Below, one piece after another: positions 33,357 through 40,888 of a stretch of 46,031 nt of DNA. The notes below the pieces were generated by a model, which saw nothing but the letters and a program-made list of their open reading frames with translations, was not told where the DNA came from and did no database searches. The translations under genes and the position numbers were made by a program. The stretch lies in assembly GCA_900290365.1 (NCBI GenBank), contig OMOE01000001.1, positions 3,772-49,802 of the forward strand, in the 5' to 3' direction. Origin of the DNA: Syntrophobacter sp. SbD1. GTDB lineage: Bacteria > Desulfobacterota > Syntrophobacteria > Syntrophobacterales > Syntrophobacteraceae. Position 1 is the first letter of the stretch. The number at the start of each line of letters is the position of its first letter.

Positions 33357-34169
33357 TTAGAAATTAAAAACGTTCTTTCTCCTGATACCGATCAGTCCGA
33401 GGAGTCCCGAACCGAAAAGCAGAACGCTTGCCGGAATGGGGGTAGTAGGAGGGATAGCTTGTTCGGTGGTTGTGAGAGTGTAGTCTTCGAGGGTCGTACC
33501 GCTGTAAACGGCGGTTAACTGGGTGTTAAGGAGAAAGGCTTGCGCAACACCGGTATGAGCGGCGCCGGGGGTTGCCACGTAGTAGATGCCCTGGGTTGCG
33601 GTGCCGCTGGCCAAAGTTGCCTCGCCGTTGGCGGTTTTTAATAGAGAAGCGAAATTACTCTTGTTAGTTCCGTTGCCGTCAACGGTGTCATAGTAAGTGC
33701 TGGCATCTGAATCTAGAGCCCAGGCGGTGTTGGTGGCGCTGTAATTAGAGTACTCGCCGTAGAGGCTGGAAAGTATCCCTGCGAGACCAGATTGCTTGTT
33801 AGTATTCGCTGTGGCGCCTGCTGCTCCCGAGCCGCTGACCCATACAGACCCGTTTCCGCCATTGAGGGCATCATTCTCTGCAAAATAGGCGACATAGAGG
33901 TTGGATCCGGCGCTGGAACTGAGGCCGGAAAATTGGCTGTTGGTCCCGCCCGTGAAGAGGTTGACCGAATTGGACTGCAAAGAACCGCCCTGGACGGCGC
34001 TTTCGGTGCCAAGGTCGGTCGCCGCTTCTATACTAACAGCACCTGCACTGACCTGATAGACTACCCGGATCATGTCGCCGTTCGTCCAGGGTGTAAAATC
34101 TGCCTTCGCCTGGCCGGCCAGGCCAAACACCAAAAGGGCCGCTGCCGCAATTCCAAGATACTTTTTCAT
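33357..34169 (-). CDS. PEP-CTERM/VPLPA-type exported protein
   Basis: This 270-aa protein starts at ATG 34169 (MKKYLGIAAAALLVFGLAGQ, signal peptide) with AGGAGG ideally placed. The open frame extends 72 codons upstream but only across the riboswitch candidate. The body is Ser/Thr/Ala/Asn-rich without cysteine or catalytic motifs. The C-terminus is tripartite: TPIPASVLLFGSGLLGLIGI, a short PxP-type motif plus a hydrophobic helix, then basic RRK. This is the layout of PEP-CTERM/VPLPA-CTERM sorting signals read by exosortase, although the motif here is PIPAS. No exosortase is in the window. It is probably surface or exopolysaccharide associated. Confidence 0.8.
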   Translation of the reverse strand: MKKYLGIAAAALLVFGLAGQAKADFTPWTNGDMIRVVYQVSAGAVSIEAATDLGTESAVQGGSLQSNSVNLFTGGTNSQFSGLSSSAGSNLYVAYFAENDALNGGNGSVWVSGSGAAGATANTNKQSGLAGILSSLYGEYSNYSATNTAWALDSDASTYYDTVDGNGTNKSNFASLLKTANGEATLASGTATQGIYYVATPGAAHTGVAQAFLLNTQLTAVYSGTTLEDYTLTTTEQAIPPTTPIPASVLLFGSGLLGLIGIRRKNVFNF

Positions 34170-34207
34170 CTTTTCCTCCTGAGAAAGAAATAAGCTCATG
34201 TTCTCTT

Positions 34208-34360
34208 TCTCCCAAGGCAACCCAGCTACCCGGCACTTTTCCTTTAATATGCAGGATGATTTCATTATCGCGAACCTTGAGCTCGCTTTCCTGCCTCTTG
34301 CTATTGCCGGGTCTGTGGCTTTCCGACACCCGGTCTCCCGGGCTTTGGCTTTGTCTAAGG
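34208..34360 (-). ncRNA. GEMM-like (cyclic dinucleotide) riboswitch candidate in the leader of the PEP-CTERM-like gene
   Basis: Read on the minus strand, the leader has AAAGCCCGGGAGACCGGG (a GNRA-type capped hairpin, with GAGA), then GTCGGAAAGCCACAGACC, and after a variable stem GGGTAGCTGGGTTGCC. This order resembles class I c-di-GMP / cGAMP (GEMM) aptamers: a tetraloop hairpin, '(C)GCAAAGCCACxG', a second stem, then 'GTAGCxGGGTTGCC'. The 'CAAAGCC' box is imperfect (GGAAAGCC), so the ligand and even the class are uncertain. It ends ~40 nt before the AGGAGG of the gene. Confidence 0.5.
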
Positions 34361-34468
34361 ACGGGCCGATTTGTTCAGCCCACACTAATCAATGACTATT
34401 AAACTGCTGCCAAGGTCTTGTAATTGCTCCGTCACCTCCTTCCAGATCCGAGCCGCAGGGCCAAAAAA

Positions 34469-34508
34469 AAGCCCTAATCATGCTCTTGCGAGTTCATGAT
34501 TAGGGCTT
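34469..34508 (-). terminator. Rho-independent terminator after the 57-aa ORF
   Basis: A 14-bp perfect stem (AAGCCCTAATCATG and its complement) has a 12-nt loop and is followed on the minus strand by a run of eight T. It lies between the small ORF at 34640-34813 and the riboswitch candidate, so it ends the small ORF transcript. Confidence 0.88.
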
Positions 34509-34639
34509 TCTGGTCCGAACATTTTCAGTTCGTCAGCAAAGTACCCTAAGTACAGTGGTCAGTGGCTGGTGGTCAGTGGTTAGAGTAAATCCTTTTCGAC
34601 CGCCTAAGACTGTCCACTTAAAATTAATAATGTCTTAAT

Positions 34640-34813
34640 TTATTTTTTCAAGATTTCTTCAAACTTCTCGATCTTTCCGAGGTTCCCCTGGCTGAAGTTC
34701 AGTTTAATGTAGCCCGTAAACTCACCCGTCACGAGGCTGTTTATGATCGACCAAAGCTTTGTGAGCTTGTCGGTCTTCTTCGGTGTGCTTTTCTGCTCGA
34801 TGCAAGTCTGCAT
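34640..34813 (-). CDS. Small conserved-type protein of 57 aa (DUF2292/YezD-like)
   Basis: The frame runs ATG 34813 to TAA 34640 and reads MQTCIEQKSTPKKTDKLTKL and then WSIINSLVTGEFTGYIKLNF, ending SQGNLGKIEKFEEILKK. The pattern 'W--I---L--GEFTGYIKLNF-QG-LGKIEK-E-I' is like short DUF2292-type proteins, in which a glycine-rich beta hairpin ends in 'G-I--IEK-E-I'. Codon usage is protein-like and a strong terminator follows. The codon before the ATG is a stop, which fixes the start region, but no good ribosome binding site is evident. Function unknown. Confidence 0.6.
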   Translation of the reverse strand: MQTCIEQKSTPKKTDKLTKLWSIINSLVTGEFTGYIKLNFSQGNLGKIEKFEEILKK

Positions 34814-34934
34814 TTAAAAAAATACCGCAAAATGTGTATGCCGAATTGATAGCCCCATGAAAACAGGGCCAAGATTAGCGGCTAATTGTTACATAACCAT
34901 GACGTAAAAATTAAGATTGGGTGAACAGCGGAGG

Positions 34935-35300
34935 AGTTTTCAGTTTTGCGTTTTGAGTTTCACTCCCCACCTTACCCTTTATCTACCAGGTGGGTAGGGA
35001 ATATGAGGGGGTTTTGAGTGCTTTGTTTTCTTTTAACTCAAAAAACTGACAAGTGAAAACCAAAAACTGCATTATCGAGTTTAGAGTTTTTTCAGTTTTT
35101 AGTTACTTCTCATTCGCTCGCTTTTCTCGACACCTAAACGCAACCTGTTCGCAACATAGCCGTAATCAGAACTCAATATATAAGAGTTTTCAGTTTTGAG
35201 TTTGGAGTTTCGAGTTAACTCAAGACTGACAATTCAAACTGTATCATCGGTTTTTGGTTTTGGTTTAACTCAAAACTAAAAACTGAAAACTCAAAACTAT
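34935..35300. repeat. Array of TTTTGAGTTTTCAG-type repeats
   Basis: This AT-rich gap upstream of the OmpH-like gene is filled with alternating direct and inverted copies of GTTTTGAGTTT / AAACTCAAAAC (e.g. ~34938-34965, ~35036-35065, ~35190-35240, ~35262-35300). Many hairpins are possible. No gene is seen in it. Confidence 0.65.
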
Positions 35301-35315
35301 ATCATCGGAGTTGGT

Positions 35316-35825
35316 ATGAAAGCAGTGTGTGGAATCGTTCTGGCGGGATTGATGGTGGTTTTCATTTTGAACGGGTGCAACGCCGAGCAGCCCAAAATTG
35401 CCGTGGTCGATATGGCCAGGGTAATGGGCGAGTCACAGGAAGGCAAAAAGGCAAACGCCGAACTCGACGAACTGGTCAAGGAGAAGAGGGCGGCCGCGGT
35501 CCTGAAGGCCGAAGAAATAGACAAGGCAAAGAAGGCCCTCGATAAAGAACCTGCCGCCACCAGGAAAAGCAGGGAAGATGAGCTTGTGAGGATGAGCGGC
35601 GAATATCGAAAAATGGTTTCAGCATCCGAGACCGAAGTCCGGGAAAAGGCCGCAGCGCTGAGATCGGGCCTGCTTAAGGAAATAAAAAGCATAGTGGATA
35701 CCGTCGGCACAGAGGACAAATACGTCTTGATCGTCTCCGCTGAAAACGCCCCCTATTTTCAAAAAGCCATTGACGTCACCGACAAGGTCATCACGAAATA
35801 CAATGAATTGCAAGGTACCAAATAG
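35316..35825 (+). CDS. OmpH/Skp-like periplasmic chaperone, lipoprotein form
   Basis: This 169-aa protein has a lipoprotein signal peptide: hydrophobic LAGLMVVFILNGC with a lipobox (LNGC) giving Cys21. Skp-type lead strand PKIAVVDMARVMGESQEGKK follows, then a long charged coiled coil (~40-115, the 'tentacle' helices) and the closing YVLIVSAENAPYFQKAIDVT DKV segment typical of OmpH. Skp holds unfolded outer-membrane proteins. Here it stands 51 bp before a barrel-protein gene that may be its client. The lipidated form is unlike E. coli Skp, which is soluble. GGAGTTGGT precedes the ATG. Confidence 0.87.
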   Translation: MKAVCGIVLAGLMVVFILNGCNAEQPKIAVVDMARVMGESQEGKKANAELDELVKEKRAAAVLKAEEIDKAKKALDKEPAATRKSREDELVRMSGEYRKMVSASETEVREKAAALRSGLLKEIKSIVDTVGTEDKYVLIVSAENAPYFQKAIDVTDKVITKYNELQGTK

Positions 35826-35876
35826 CTTTAATCCACCCCCGGACGGAAGCGCTGCCGGGGCAGGCTGCGAGGCGCA

Positions 35877-37532
35877 ATGTTAAGGGGTATGGCGGTTCTG
35901 GGAATAGTCGCGTTGTTTTTGTGCGCTTTGGCAGCCAATGCATTTTGCGAGGAGCGAAATGCAGGTGAATCGAACTGCATGGAGTTGCTCGCCGAACTCT
36001 TGAAGGCCAAGGGGATTATCGGTCCGGATGAGGCCGAGGCTCTTAAATCGAAGATAACCGGTAATGAGTCTGCGGAAAGTGTAAAGGCGCTTGTCGGTCT
36101 TCTGAAGAATAAGGGCCTGGTCAGCGACGGCGAGGCGGACCGGTTCAATCAACTGCTTGCCAACAAGCCCACGCAGGCCCGGGAAGCCGCAAAGGCTATC
36201 CCGATCGCCCCGAGAGATCAGCAATACGCTCAGAATACTACCGAAAACGTTGTCTCAGAGGTGAAAACAGATAGTCATGACCAAGACCGCACAGAGTTCG
36301 CCTCAGCGCTTGGTCAGGAACTTCAGCGGGGTAAGGACGCGGTGAATTTTTCTACCGTCGATTGGTACTTCACGCCATCGGCAACCCTTTCCCAAAGCTA
36401 TAACAGCAATCTCCAATTCGTAACCGTGCCACCCCCCGGTTCGACCAAGGGAGATTTTATAACCAGCTTTACTCCAGTAGTCTCGGTTACGGGAGAAACC
36501 GAGAAGGCGAAGTTTCAGTTCGATACGGTTACAAGCGGGCAAGTCTACCTTCAGAACCCGAAGTTTGACACTGTCAATACCTACACGACTGCCGGCCTGA
36601 CAGAGTTCTGGTCACCGAGATTTTCAACCAGTGCAAATTTGGGATTAGTTCATGATTACACGCTCGAAGACCAGCTCCAGCAGTCGGGAATTATAGCGGC
36701 GATGACAGAGCGCTTTATGTATAGTTGCGGACTGGGAGATAAGTATGACCTGAGTGAATCTTTGAGCCTGGCCCTGAACGGCTCTTATGCCAAATCTGTT
36801 TTTCCGTCAAACGTGCTGCCTGGCAGCGACGATTACGAGGGCTCGATCTCGCCGGTTTGGTCAGTTAGCGAGCGGAACAATATCGGCATGACCAGCAGTT
36901 TTTCCTATATCAACTACAGCAACGACACTACGATCAAATCCGTCACCGAAATGCTCTTCTGGCAGAGGGCTTTTTCAGAGACCATGAATTTCAAGCTGAG
37001 CGGCGGATATTATTATTCATCGCTGGATTTTCTCACGCCAACGGTTGAATTAATACCAGTTATCCCTCCCTTTCTCTACACACCTGTCACTGTCTTAGTG
37101 CCCACGACGGGAACAGCGGGCGGATTTATCTATTCGGCAGAACTCAAAAAGGATTGGTCGGAGAGATTTTCCACGACCTTTTCAGCGGGTAGCCAACAAT
37201 ACAATGACGTAAACGCGCGCAGTTGGGATTCGACGACCATATCTGGTGGGGCAAGCTATAAACTGTCGGAACTTACGACTTTCAATTTTATGGCCAAATA
37301 TTACATGAACGATCAGCTCGGGGGCGGGATCGAGAAAATCGACTATTACATAATCAGTCCCTCGATCGAAATGATCCTTACTGAAAAAATCGTTCTCCGG
37401 CTGAACGCATCATACGAAAATGAACTCGATAAAAATCCGGGGGGACTGGCCGGACCGATCACTACTGTGGACCGGTATCGCACCTGGATCGACCTCGTCT
37501 GGCAATGGCCCAGGTTTCTTGCGAGCGATTAG
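35877..37532 (+). CDS. Outer-membrane beta-barrel protein with a porin-type N-terminal domain
   Basis: In this 551-aa protein, residues 1-~135 (signal peptide AVLGIVALFLCALAANAFCE, then LLAELLKAKGIIGPDEAEAL and LVGLLKNKGLVSDGEADRF) nearly copy the start of the porin at 18577-20253, at both protein and DNA level. After ~135 the sequences are unrelated. Here the barrel starts WYFTPSATLSQSYNSNLQFV and runs as amphipathic strands (FSTSANLGLVHDYTLEDQL, NIGMTSSFSYINYSNDTT, SERFSTTFSAGSQQYNDV) to WIDLVWQWPRF. Such barrels resemble BBP2/OprB-like proteins of exopolysaccharide gene clusters. It follows the Skp-like gene by 51 bp, probably in one operon. The GAGG before the ATG is weak. Confidence 0.82.
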   Translation: MLRGMAVLGIVALFLCALAANAFCEERNAGESNCMELLAELLKAKGIIGPDEAEALKSKITGNESAESVKALVGLLKNKGLVSDGEADRFNQLLANKPTQAREAAKAIPIAPRDQQYAQNTTENVVSEVKTDSHDQDRTEFASALGQELQRGKDAVNFSTVDWYFTPSATLSQSYNSNLQFVTVPPPGSTKGDFITSFTPVVSVTGETEKAKFQFDTVTSGQVYLQNPKFDTVNTYTTAGLTEFWSPRFSTSANLGLVHDYTLEDQLQQSGIIAAMTERFMYSCGLGDKYDLSESLSLALNGSYAKSVFPSNVLPGSDDYEGSISPVWSVSERNNIGMTSSFSYINYSNDTTIKSVTEMLFWQRAFSETMNFKLSGGYYYSSLDFLTPTVELIPVIPPFLYTPVTVLVPTTGTAGGFIYSAELKKDWSERFSTTFSAGSQQYNDVNARSWDSTTISGGASYKLSELTTFNFMAKYYMNDQLGGGIEKIDYYIISPSIEMILTEKIVLRLNASYENELDKNPGGLAGPITTVDRYRTWIDLVWQWPRFLASD

Positions 37533-37543
37533 TGAAGACGTAG

Positions 37544-38083
37544 TAAATCCACCGCAGAGGCGCAGAGACGCAGAGGAAAGCGCTGAGGAAACAACAACTT
37601 AGATAAATATCTTTAAAGAACTTCAAGAAACTCGATGTTAGAGACGCAGAGAACTCCGGGGTTCATTCCTTCAAATCCGAGACAATCCTTCGGACACCAT
37701 CCTTGAGTACGGGAACATTGAAGTTTATCAGCAAGCCGATGCTCCAGCCCCCGAGCTTGAGATAAGTAAGAATCTGAGCTTCGTGAACCGGGAGGATTGT
37801 TTCAACTGCTTTGATTTCTACTACCACAGTGTCGGAAACTATCAAATCAATACGATAGCTGCAGTCGAGCCTCACCTCTTTAAACGTTACAGGTAGCGAT
37901 TTTTGGCGCTCAAAACGAACGTCCCGTAATGCCAATTCATGACAGAGGCATTCCTCGTACACGGATTCCAAAAGGCCGGGCCCCAATGCACGATGCACTT
38001 CCATCGCGGACCCGATGATTTTGCCTGTAAGGTCATTTATTTCCATTTTCCCTCTGCGTCTCTGCGCCTCTGCGGTGGATTTA
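37544..38083. mobile_element. 540-bp type B GxxExxY element with perfect 33-bp terminal inverted repeats
   Basis: The left end at 37544-37576 (TAAATCCACCGCAGAGGCGC then AGAGACGCAGAGG) is exactly complementary to 38051-38083. The only gene inside is GxxExxY. The right end overlaps the stop codon of the DUF6125 gene (38081-38083). The gene-proximal sequences are shared with the broken copy at 16471-16925. Confidence 0.75.
37663..38046 (-). CDS. GxxExxY family protein, PD-(D/E)XK-like (type B, intact)
   Basis: This 127-aa protein opens MEINDLTGKIIGSAMEVHRA. The signature lies in GPGLLESVYEECL (G-L-L-E-S-V-Y). The nuclease-like core is YRIDLIVSDTVVVEIKAVE (Asp; E-x-K), followed by LTYLKLGGWSIGLLINFNV. 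It is very close to the frameshifted copy at 16500-16884 and more distant from the type A gene at 13977-14366. It is the only gene in a 540-bp element with 33-bp inverted ends, which suggests that it acts on those ends or travels with them. No activity has been shown for the family as far as I know. Confidence 0.9.
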   Translation of the reverse strand: MEINDLTGKIIGSAMEVHRALGPGLLESVYEECLCHELALRDVRFERQKSLPVTFKEVRLDCSYRIDLIVSDTVVVEIKAVETILPVHEAQILTYLKLGGWSIGLLINFNVPVLKDGVRRIVSDLKE

Positions 38084-38836
38084 TTTTGCTTCCAGCGTAA
38101 ATTTCCAGGCGCAGTACCATTCGGGCGGATGCTCGTCAGGGGGGCACCCGACGCACTCTGTCCGTATGCGTGGGTCTATGGCCGTGGCAAAGGTCGGGTA
38201 TTCCACGATTCCAGCCGATTTGCAGGGATAATCCGCAAGACCCTTTCTCTTTCGCGTCGATTGAACCCGGCAGTCATTCATCTGAAATATCAAAGAGCCT
38301 TCATCGGCCTGGTGGATGGACTGAATGTTCAAAGACGAATACATTCGGAATGCCAGCGCTTTTTTGAGTCCGTCCAACCCGGGAGATTCCGGAAGGCCTA
38401 ACAGGATTTTTATCCTCATTGCCTCATAAGGGGAGAAATGCGACCAGCACAAATCGTTGCACTCTTTCGCATCGGCCATTCCATGGCGTTTTTCCATGGC
38501 TCGAAACCAAACCCCATCCTGGGCAAGCCAGTTTTTGGCATTGACTTCGATCAAACCGAGCAACTCGTCCCTGCTCATTTCTTTGAGCCTCTTTGGCAGG
38601 CCGCCTTCAAGCTGAAAGCCGAAAACCGCTGAAAGCCTTTCGAACAATATGCCCGTCAACCGGTCTCCGGCTTCGGCTTCGATTTCCATGGCCTTTTCGA
38701 TACCGATCTTTCTTTCCACTTCCCGGAACCAGAGACCGTAATGCACAAGAGTTCTCCGAAATCCTTCGATGGCCATCACAACCAGTTCATCGGAGGACAA
38801 CTCATCAATTCTGCGGGCTGAAAATGGACCGGGCAT
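38081..38836 (-). CDS. DUF6125-type protein with cysteine-rich C-terminus
   Basis: This 251-aa soluble protein has no signal peptide. The N-terminal part is helical (LSSDELVVMAIEGFRRTLVH, YGLWFREVERKIG) and repeats a similar unit at ~88-125 (MSRDELLGLIEVNAKNWLAQ, DGVWFRAMEKRHG). The C-terminus has the conserved block MNDCRVQSTRKRKGLADYPC, KSAGIVEYPTFATAIDPRI and TECVGCPPDEHPPEWYCAW, whose cysteines look like a metal or cofactor site. I place it with DUF6125 / ATC-hydrolase-like proteins of Desulfobacterota; no function is known to me. GAGGAG lies 5 bp before ATG 38836, and the glmS stop is 16 bp upstream, so it is translated from the glmS operon. Confidence 0.75.
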   Translation of the reverse strand: MPGPFSARRIDELSSDELVVMAIEGFRRTLVHYGLWFREVERKIGIEKAMEIEAEAGDRLTGILFERLSAVFGFQLEGGLPKRLKEMSRDELLGLIEVNAKNWLAQDGVWFRAMEKRHGMADAKECNDLCWSHFSPYEAMRIKILLGLPESPGLDGLKKALAFRMYSSLNIQSIHQADEGSLIFQMNDCRVQSTRKRKGLADYPCKSAGIVEYPTFATAIDPRIRTECVGCPPDEHPPEWYCAWKFTLEAK

Positions 38837-38852
38837 TCTTCTCCTCTTTAAA

Positions 38853-40688
38853 CTATTCCACCGTTACGCTCTTGGCCAGGTTTCTGGGTTGATCGACGTC
38901 GGTTCCCCGGAGCACCGCCACATGATAGGCCAGCAGTTGCAGCGGAAGGCTGAAGAGCACCGGAGAGAGCCACTCGGATGAAAGATGAACGACGAACTGG
39001 TTTTCGGCCGGCCCGATGGTTTCGTTGGGTGCGCCTTCGATCAGGGCTAGAATTATCCCGTCCCTGGCCCTTACTTCCTGGATGTTTGAGATCATCTTTT
39101 CGAAAAGAGGTCCGTGCTTAAGTAAGACCATGACCGGCATTTCGGCGTCGATCAGAGCTATTGGGCCGTGTTTCATCTCGCCGGCCGCATAGCCTTCCGC
39201 ATGGATATAGGAGATTTCCTTGAGCTTGAGCGCGCCTTCCAGGGCGATTGGGTAGAGCGGGCCGCGGGCAAGATAGAGGAAGTCTTTGTAATCCTTGTAT
39301 TTTCTGGCCCAGGTACTGATCATAGACGTGTCGGAGAGAATTTTTTCCATCTTGCCCGGAAGTTCGATAAGGTCCTGAATATATGGCTCGACAGATTCCC
39401 CGGGCAGTCGGCCGGTTTGGGCGGCCCAGTAGATCGTGAGAAGGTAGAGGGCGACCAGTTGAGTGGTAAACGCCTTGGTTGAAGCCACCCCGATTTCAGG
39501 ACCTGCATGGGTATAGATCACCCCCTGCGCCATTCTCGCTATGCTGCTTCCCACCACGTTCACAATTGCCCTGCAATGTGCCCCCTTATCCAGCCCTTCC
39601 TTGAGGGCGGCCCTCGTGTCGGCGGTCTCGCCGGACTGGCTGATAACCAGCAGGAGGACCTTGTCGTCGAGAATAGGGTTGCGGGAGCGGAATTCGGATG
39701 CGAGGTCCACCTCGACAGGAACGCGGCACAGCGCTTCGATCATGTACTTGGCGACCAGCGCGGCATGATAGGAAGTGCCGCACGCAACGAGGAAGACACG
39801 CTCGATTTTGTTGAGCAGTTCCCTATCCAGGTTGAGTTCGGGAAAATTGACCTCCTTGCGGTCGAGGTCCACCACGCTGCGAAATGTATCGATTATGGCC
39901 CGTGGCTGTTCATAGATTTCCTTAAGCATAAAATGCTTGTAGCCGGCTTTCTCGGCCATTATCGGGTTCCAGTCAATCTGGTGAGTCTTCGGGGTGTGCT
40001 CGGTTCCATCCGCTAGAGACTCGATTCGATAACCTTTCCTTGAAAGGAAGATGATCTCCTCGTCATTGAGATAAATCACCTGGCGTGTATAAGGAAGTAT
40101 CGCCGGAACGTCGGATGCCAGGAAAAAGGCGCTGTCGGTGAGCCCCAGGATGAGAGGGCTTTCCTTTTTGGCGGCAACAAGAAGGTCGGGTTCCTCTTCG
40201 TTTACGATTACAAGCGCGTAAGAGCCTTTTAGCTTCTTGAGCGTATTGCGCACGGCCTGCTGATAATCATTTACTTTTCGCCACTCGCGATCAAGCAGGA
40301 CCACTATGACTTCGGTATCCGTCTGGGAGGCGAAACTGTGTCCTTCCTTTTCAAGTTCTTGCTTTAGAGCGGCGTAATTTTCGATTATCCCGTTGTGAAC
40401 CAGGGCAAACGGTCCATACCGGTGGGGGTGAGCGTTTGCCTCCGAGGGCCTGCCATGGGTCGCCCACCGCGTATGAGCAACTCCCACTGTCCCGTTTACC
40501 GGGAATTCATTGAGCTTACCTTGCAGTCCACTTAATTTGCCTTCGCACCGAACGATCTGAAGCCGGCAATCGGGCCCGACCATTGCGATTCCCGCGCTGT
40601 CGTAGCCCCTGTATTCCAGTCTCGATAAGCCGTTCATCAGAATGTCCCGACCTTCATCGGGGCCGATGTATCCCACTATTCCGCACAT
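38853..40688 (-). CDS. glmS: Glutamine-fructose-6-phosphate aminotransferase (isomerising)
   Basis: This 611-aa enzyme makes glucosamine-6-phosphate from fructose-6-phosphate and glutamine, the entry to UDP-GlcNAc for peptidoglycan and LPS. It begins MCGIVGYIGPDEGRDILMNG, where Cys2 becomes the N-terminal nucleophile of the class II amidotransferase domain. RLEYRGYDSAGIA and HTRWATHGRPSEANAHPH follow. The two SIS sugar-isomerase domains are seen at ~290-420 (VACGTSYHAALVAKYMIE, ISQSGETADTRAALKEG) and ~460-590 (FLYLARGPLYPIALEGALKL, EGYAAGEMKHGPIALID). The C-terminus DVDQPRNLAKSVTVE is complete. The gene is divergent from dnaE. No glmS ribozyme is evident upstream. Confidence 0.98.
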   Translation of the reverse strand: MCGIVGYIGPDEGRDILMNGLSRLEYRGYDSAGIAMVGPDCRLQIVRCEGKLSGLQGKLNEFPVNGTVGVAHTRWATHGRPSEANAHPHRYGPFALVHNGIIENYAALKQELEKEGHSFASQTDTEVIVVLLDREWRKVNDYQQAVRNTLKKLKGSYALVIVNEEEPDLLVAAKKESPLILGLTDSAFFLASDVPAILPYTRQVIYLNDEEIIFLSRKGYRIESLADGTEHTPKTHQIDWNPIMAEKAGYKHFMLKEIYEQPRAIIDTFRSVVDLDRKEVNFPELNLDRELLNKIERVFLVACGTSYHAALVAKYMIEALCRVPVEVDLASEFRSRNPILDDKVLLLVISQSGETADTRAALKEGLDKGAHCRAIVNVVGSSIARMAQGVIYTHAGPEIGVASTKAFTTQLVALYLLTIYWAAQTGRLPGESVEPYIQDLIELPGKMEKILSDTSMISTWARKYKDYKDFLYLARGPLYPIALEGALKLKEISYIHAEGYAAGEMKHGPIALIDAEMPVMVLLKHGPLFEKMISNIQEVRARDGIILALIEGAPNETIGPAENQFVVHLSSEWLSPVLFSLPLQLLAYHVAVLRGTDVDQPRNLAKSVTVE

Positions 40689-40888
40689 AAGTTCATTCCT
40701 GCCTGTTAGGTTTGAAAACGAGTTGCCAGGTTAAAGACAGACTTCTCCATTTTCCTTCCGTTCTCCGTCTTGCGCCAATCTTAATCCCGATGCCGCTCGA
40801 CCGCAAGATTCAAAATATGTTAGCATAGGATGCTTGATAACCGGAACAGGATCAGGAGTCACATTCTTTTTCAGGAGAAAACCCCGCC
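40689..40888. promoter_or_regulatory. Divergent promoter region glmS / dnaE
   Basis: This 200-bp spacer must hold the promoters of both genes. The stretch CAAGATTCAAAATATGTTAG CATAGG (40802-40827) is AT-rich and could include a -10 for dnaE, but no convincing -35/-10 pair can be fixed by eye. AGGAG at ~40872 precedes dnaE and AGGAA precedes glmS. Confidence 0.4.

Noticed and set aside
34170..34385. 72-codon N-terminal extension of the PEP-CTERM-like protein
   Set aside because: An ideal AGGAGG and signal peptide start exist at 34169, and the extension covers a structured leader.
38593..38892. 99-aa plus-strand frame opposite the DUF6125 gene
   Set aside because: It is antisense to a conserved-type gene with a good start, and has no domain.
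40689..40888. glmS ribozyme upstream of glmS
   Set aside because: No catalytic-core-like sequence is seen in the short divergent spacer, and such ribozymes are mainly found in Firmicutes.
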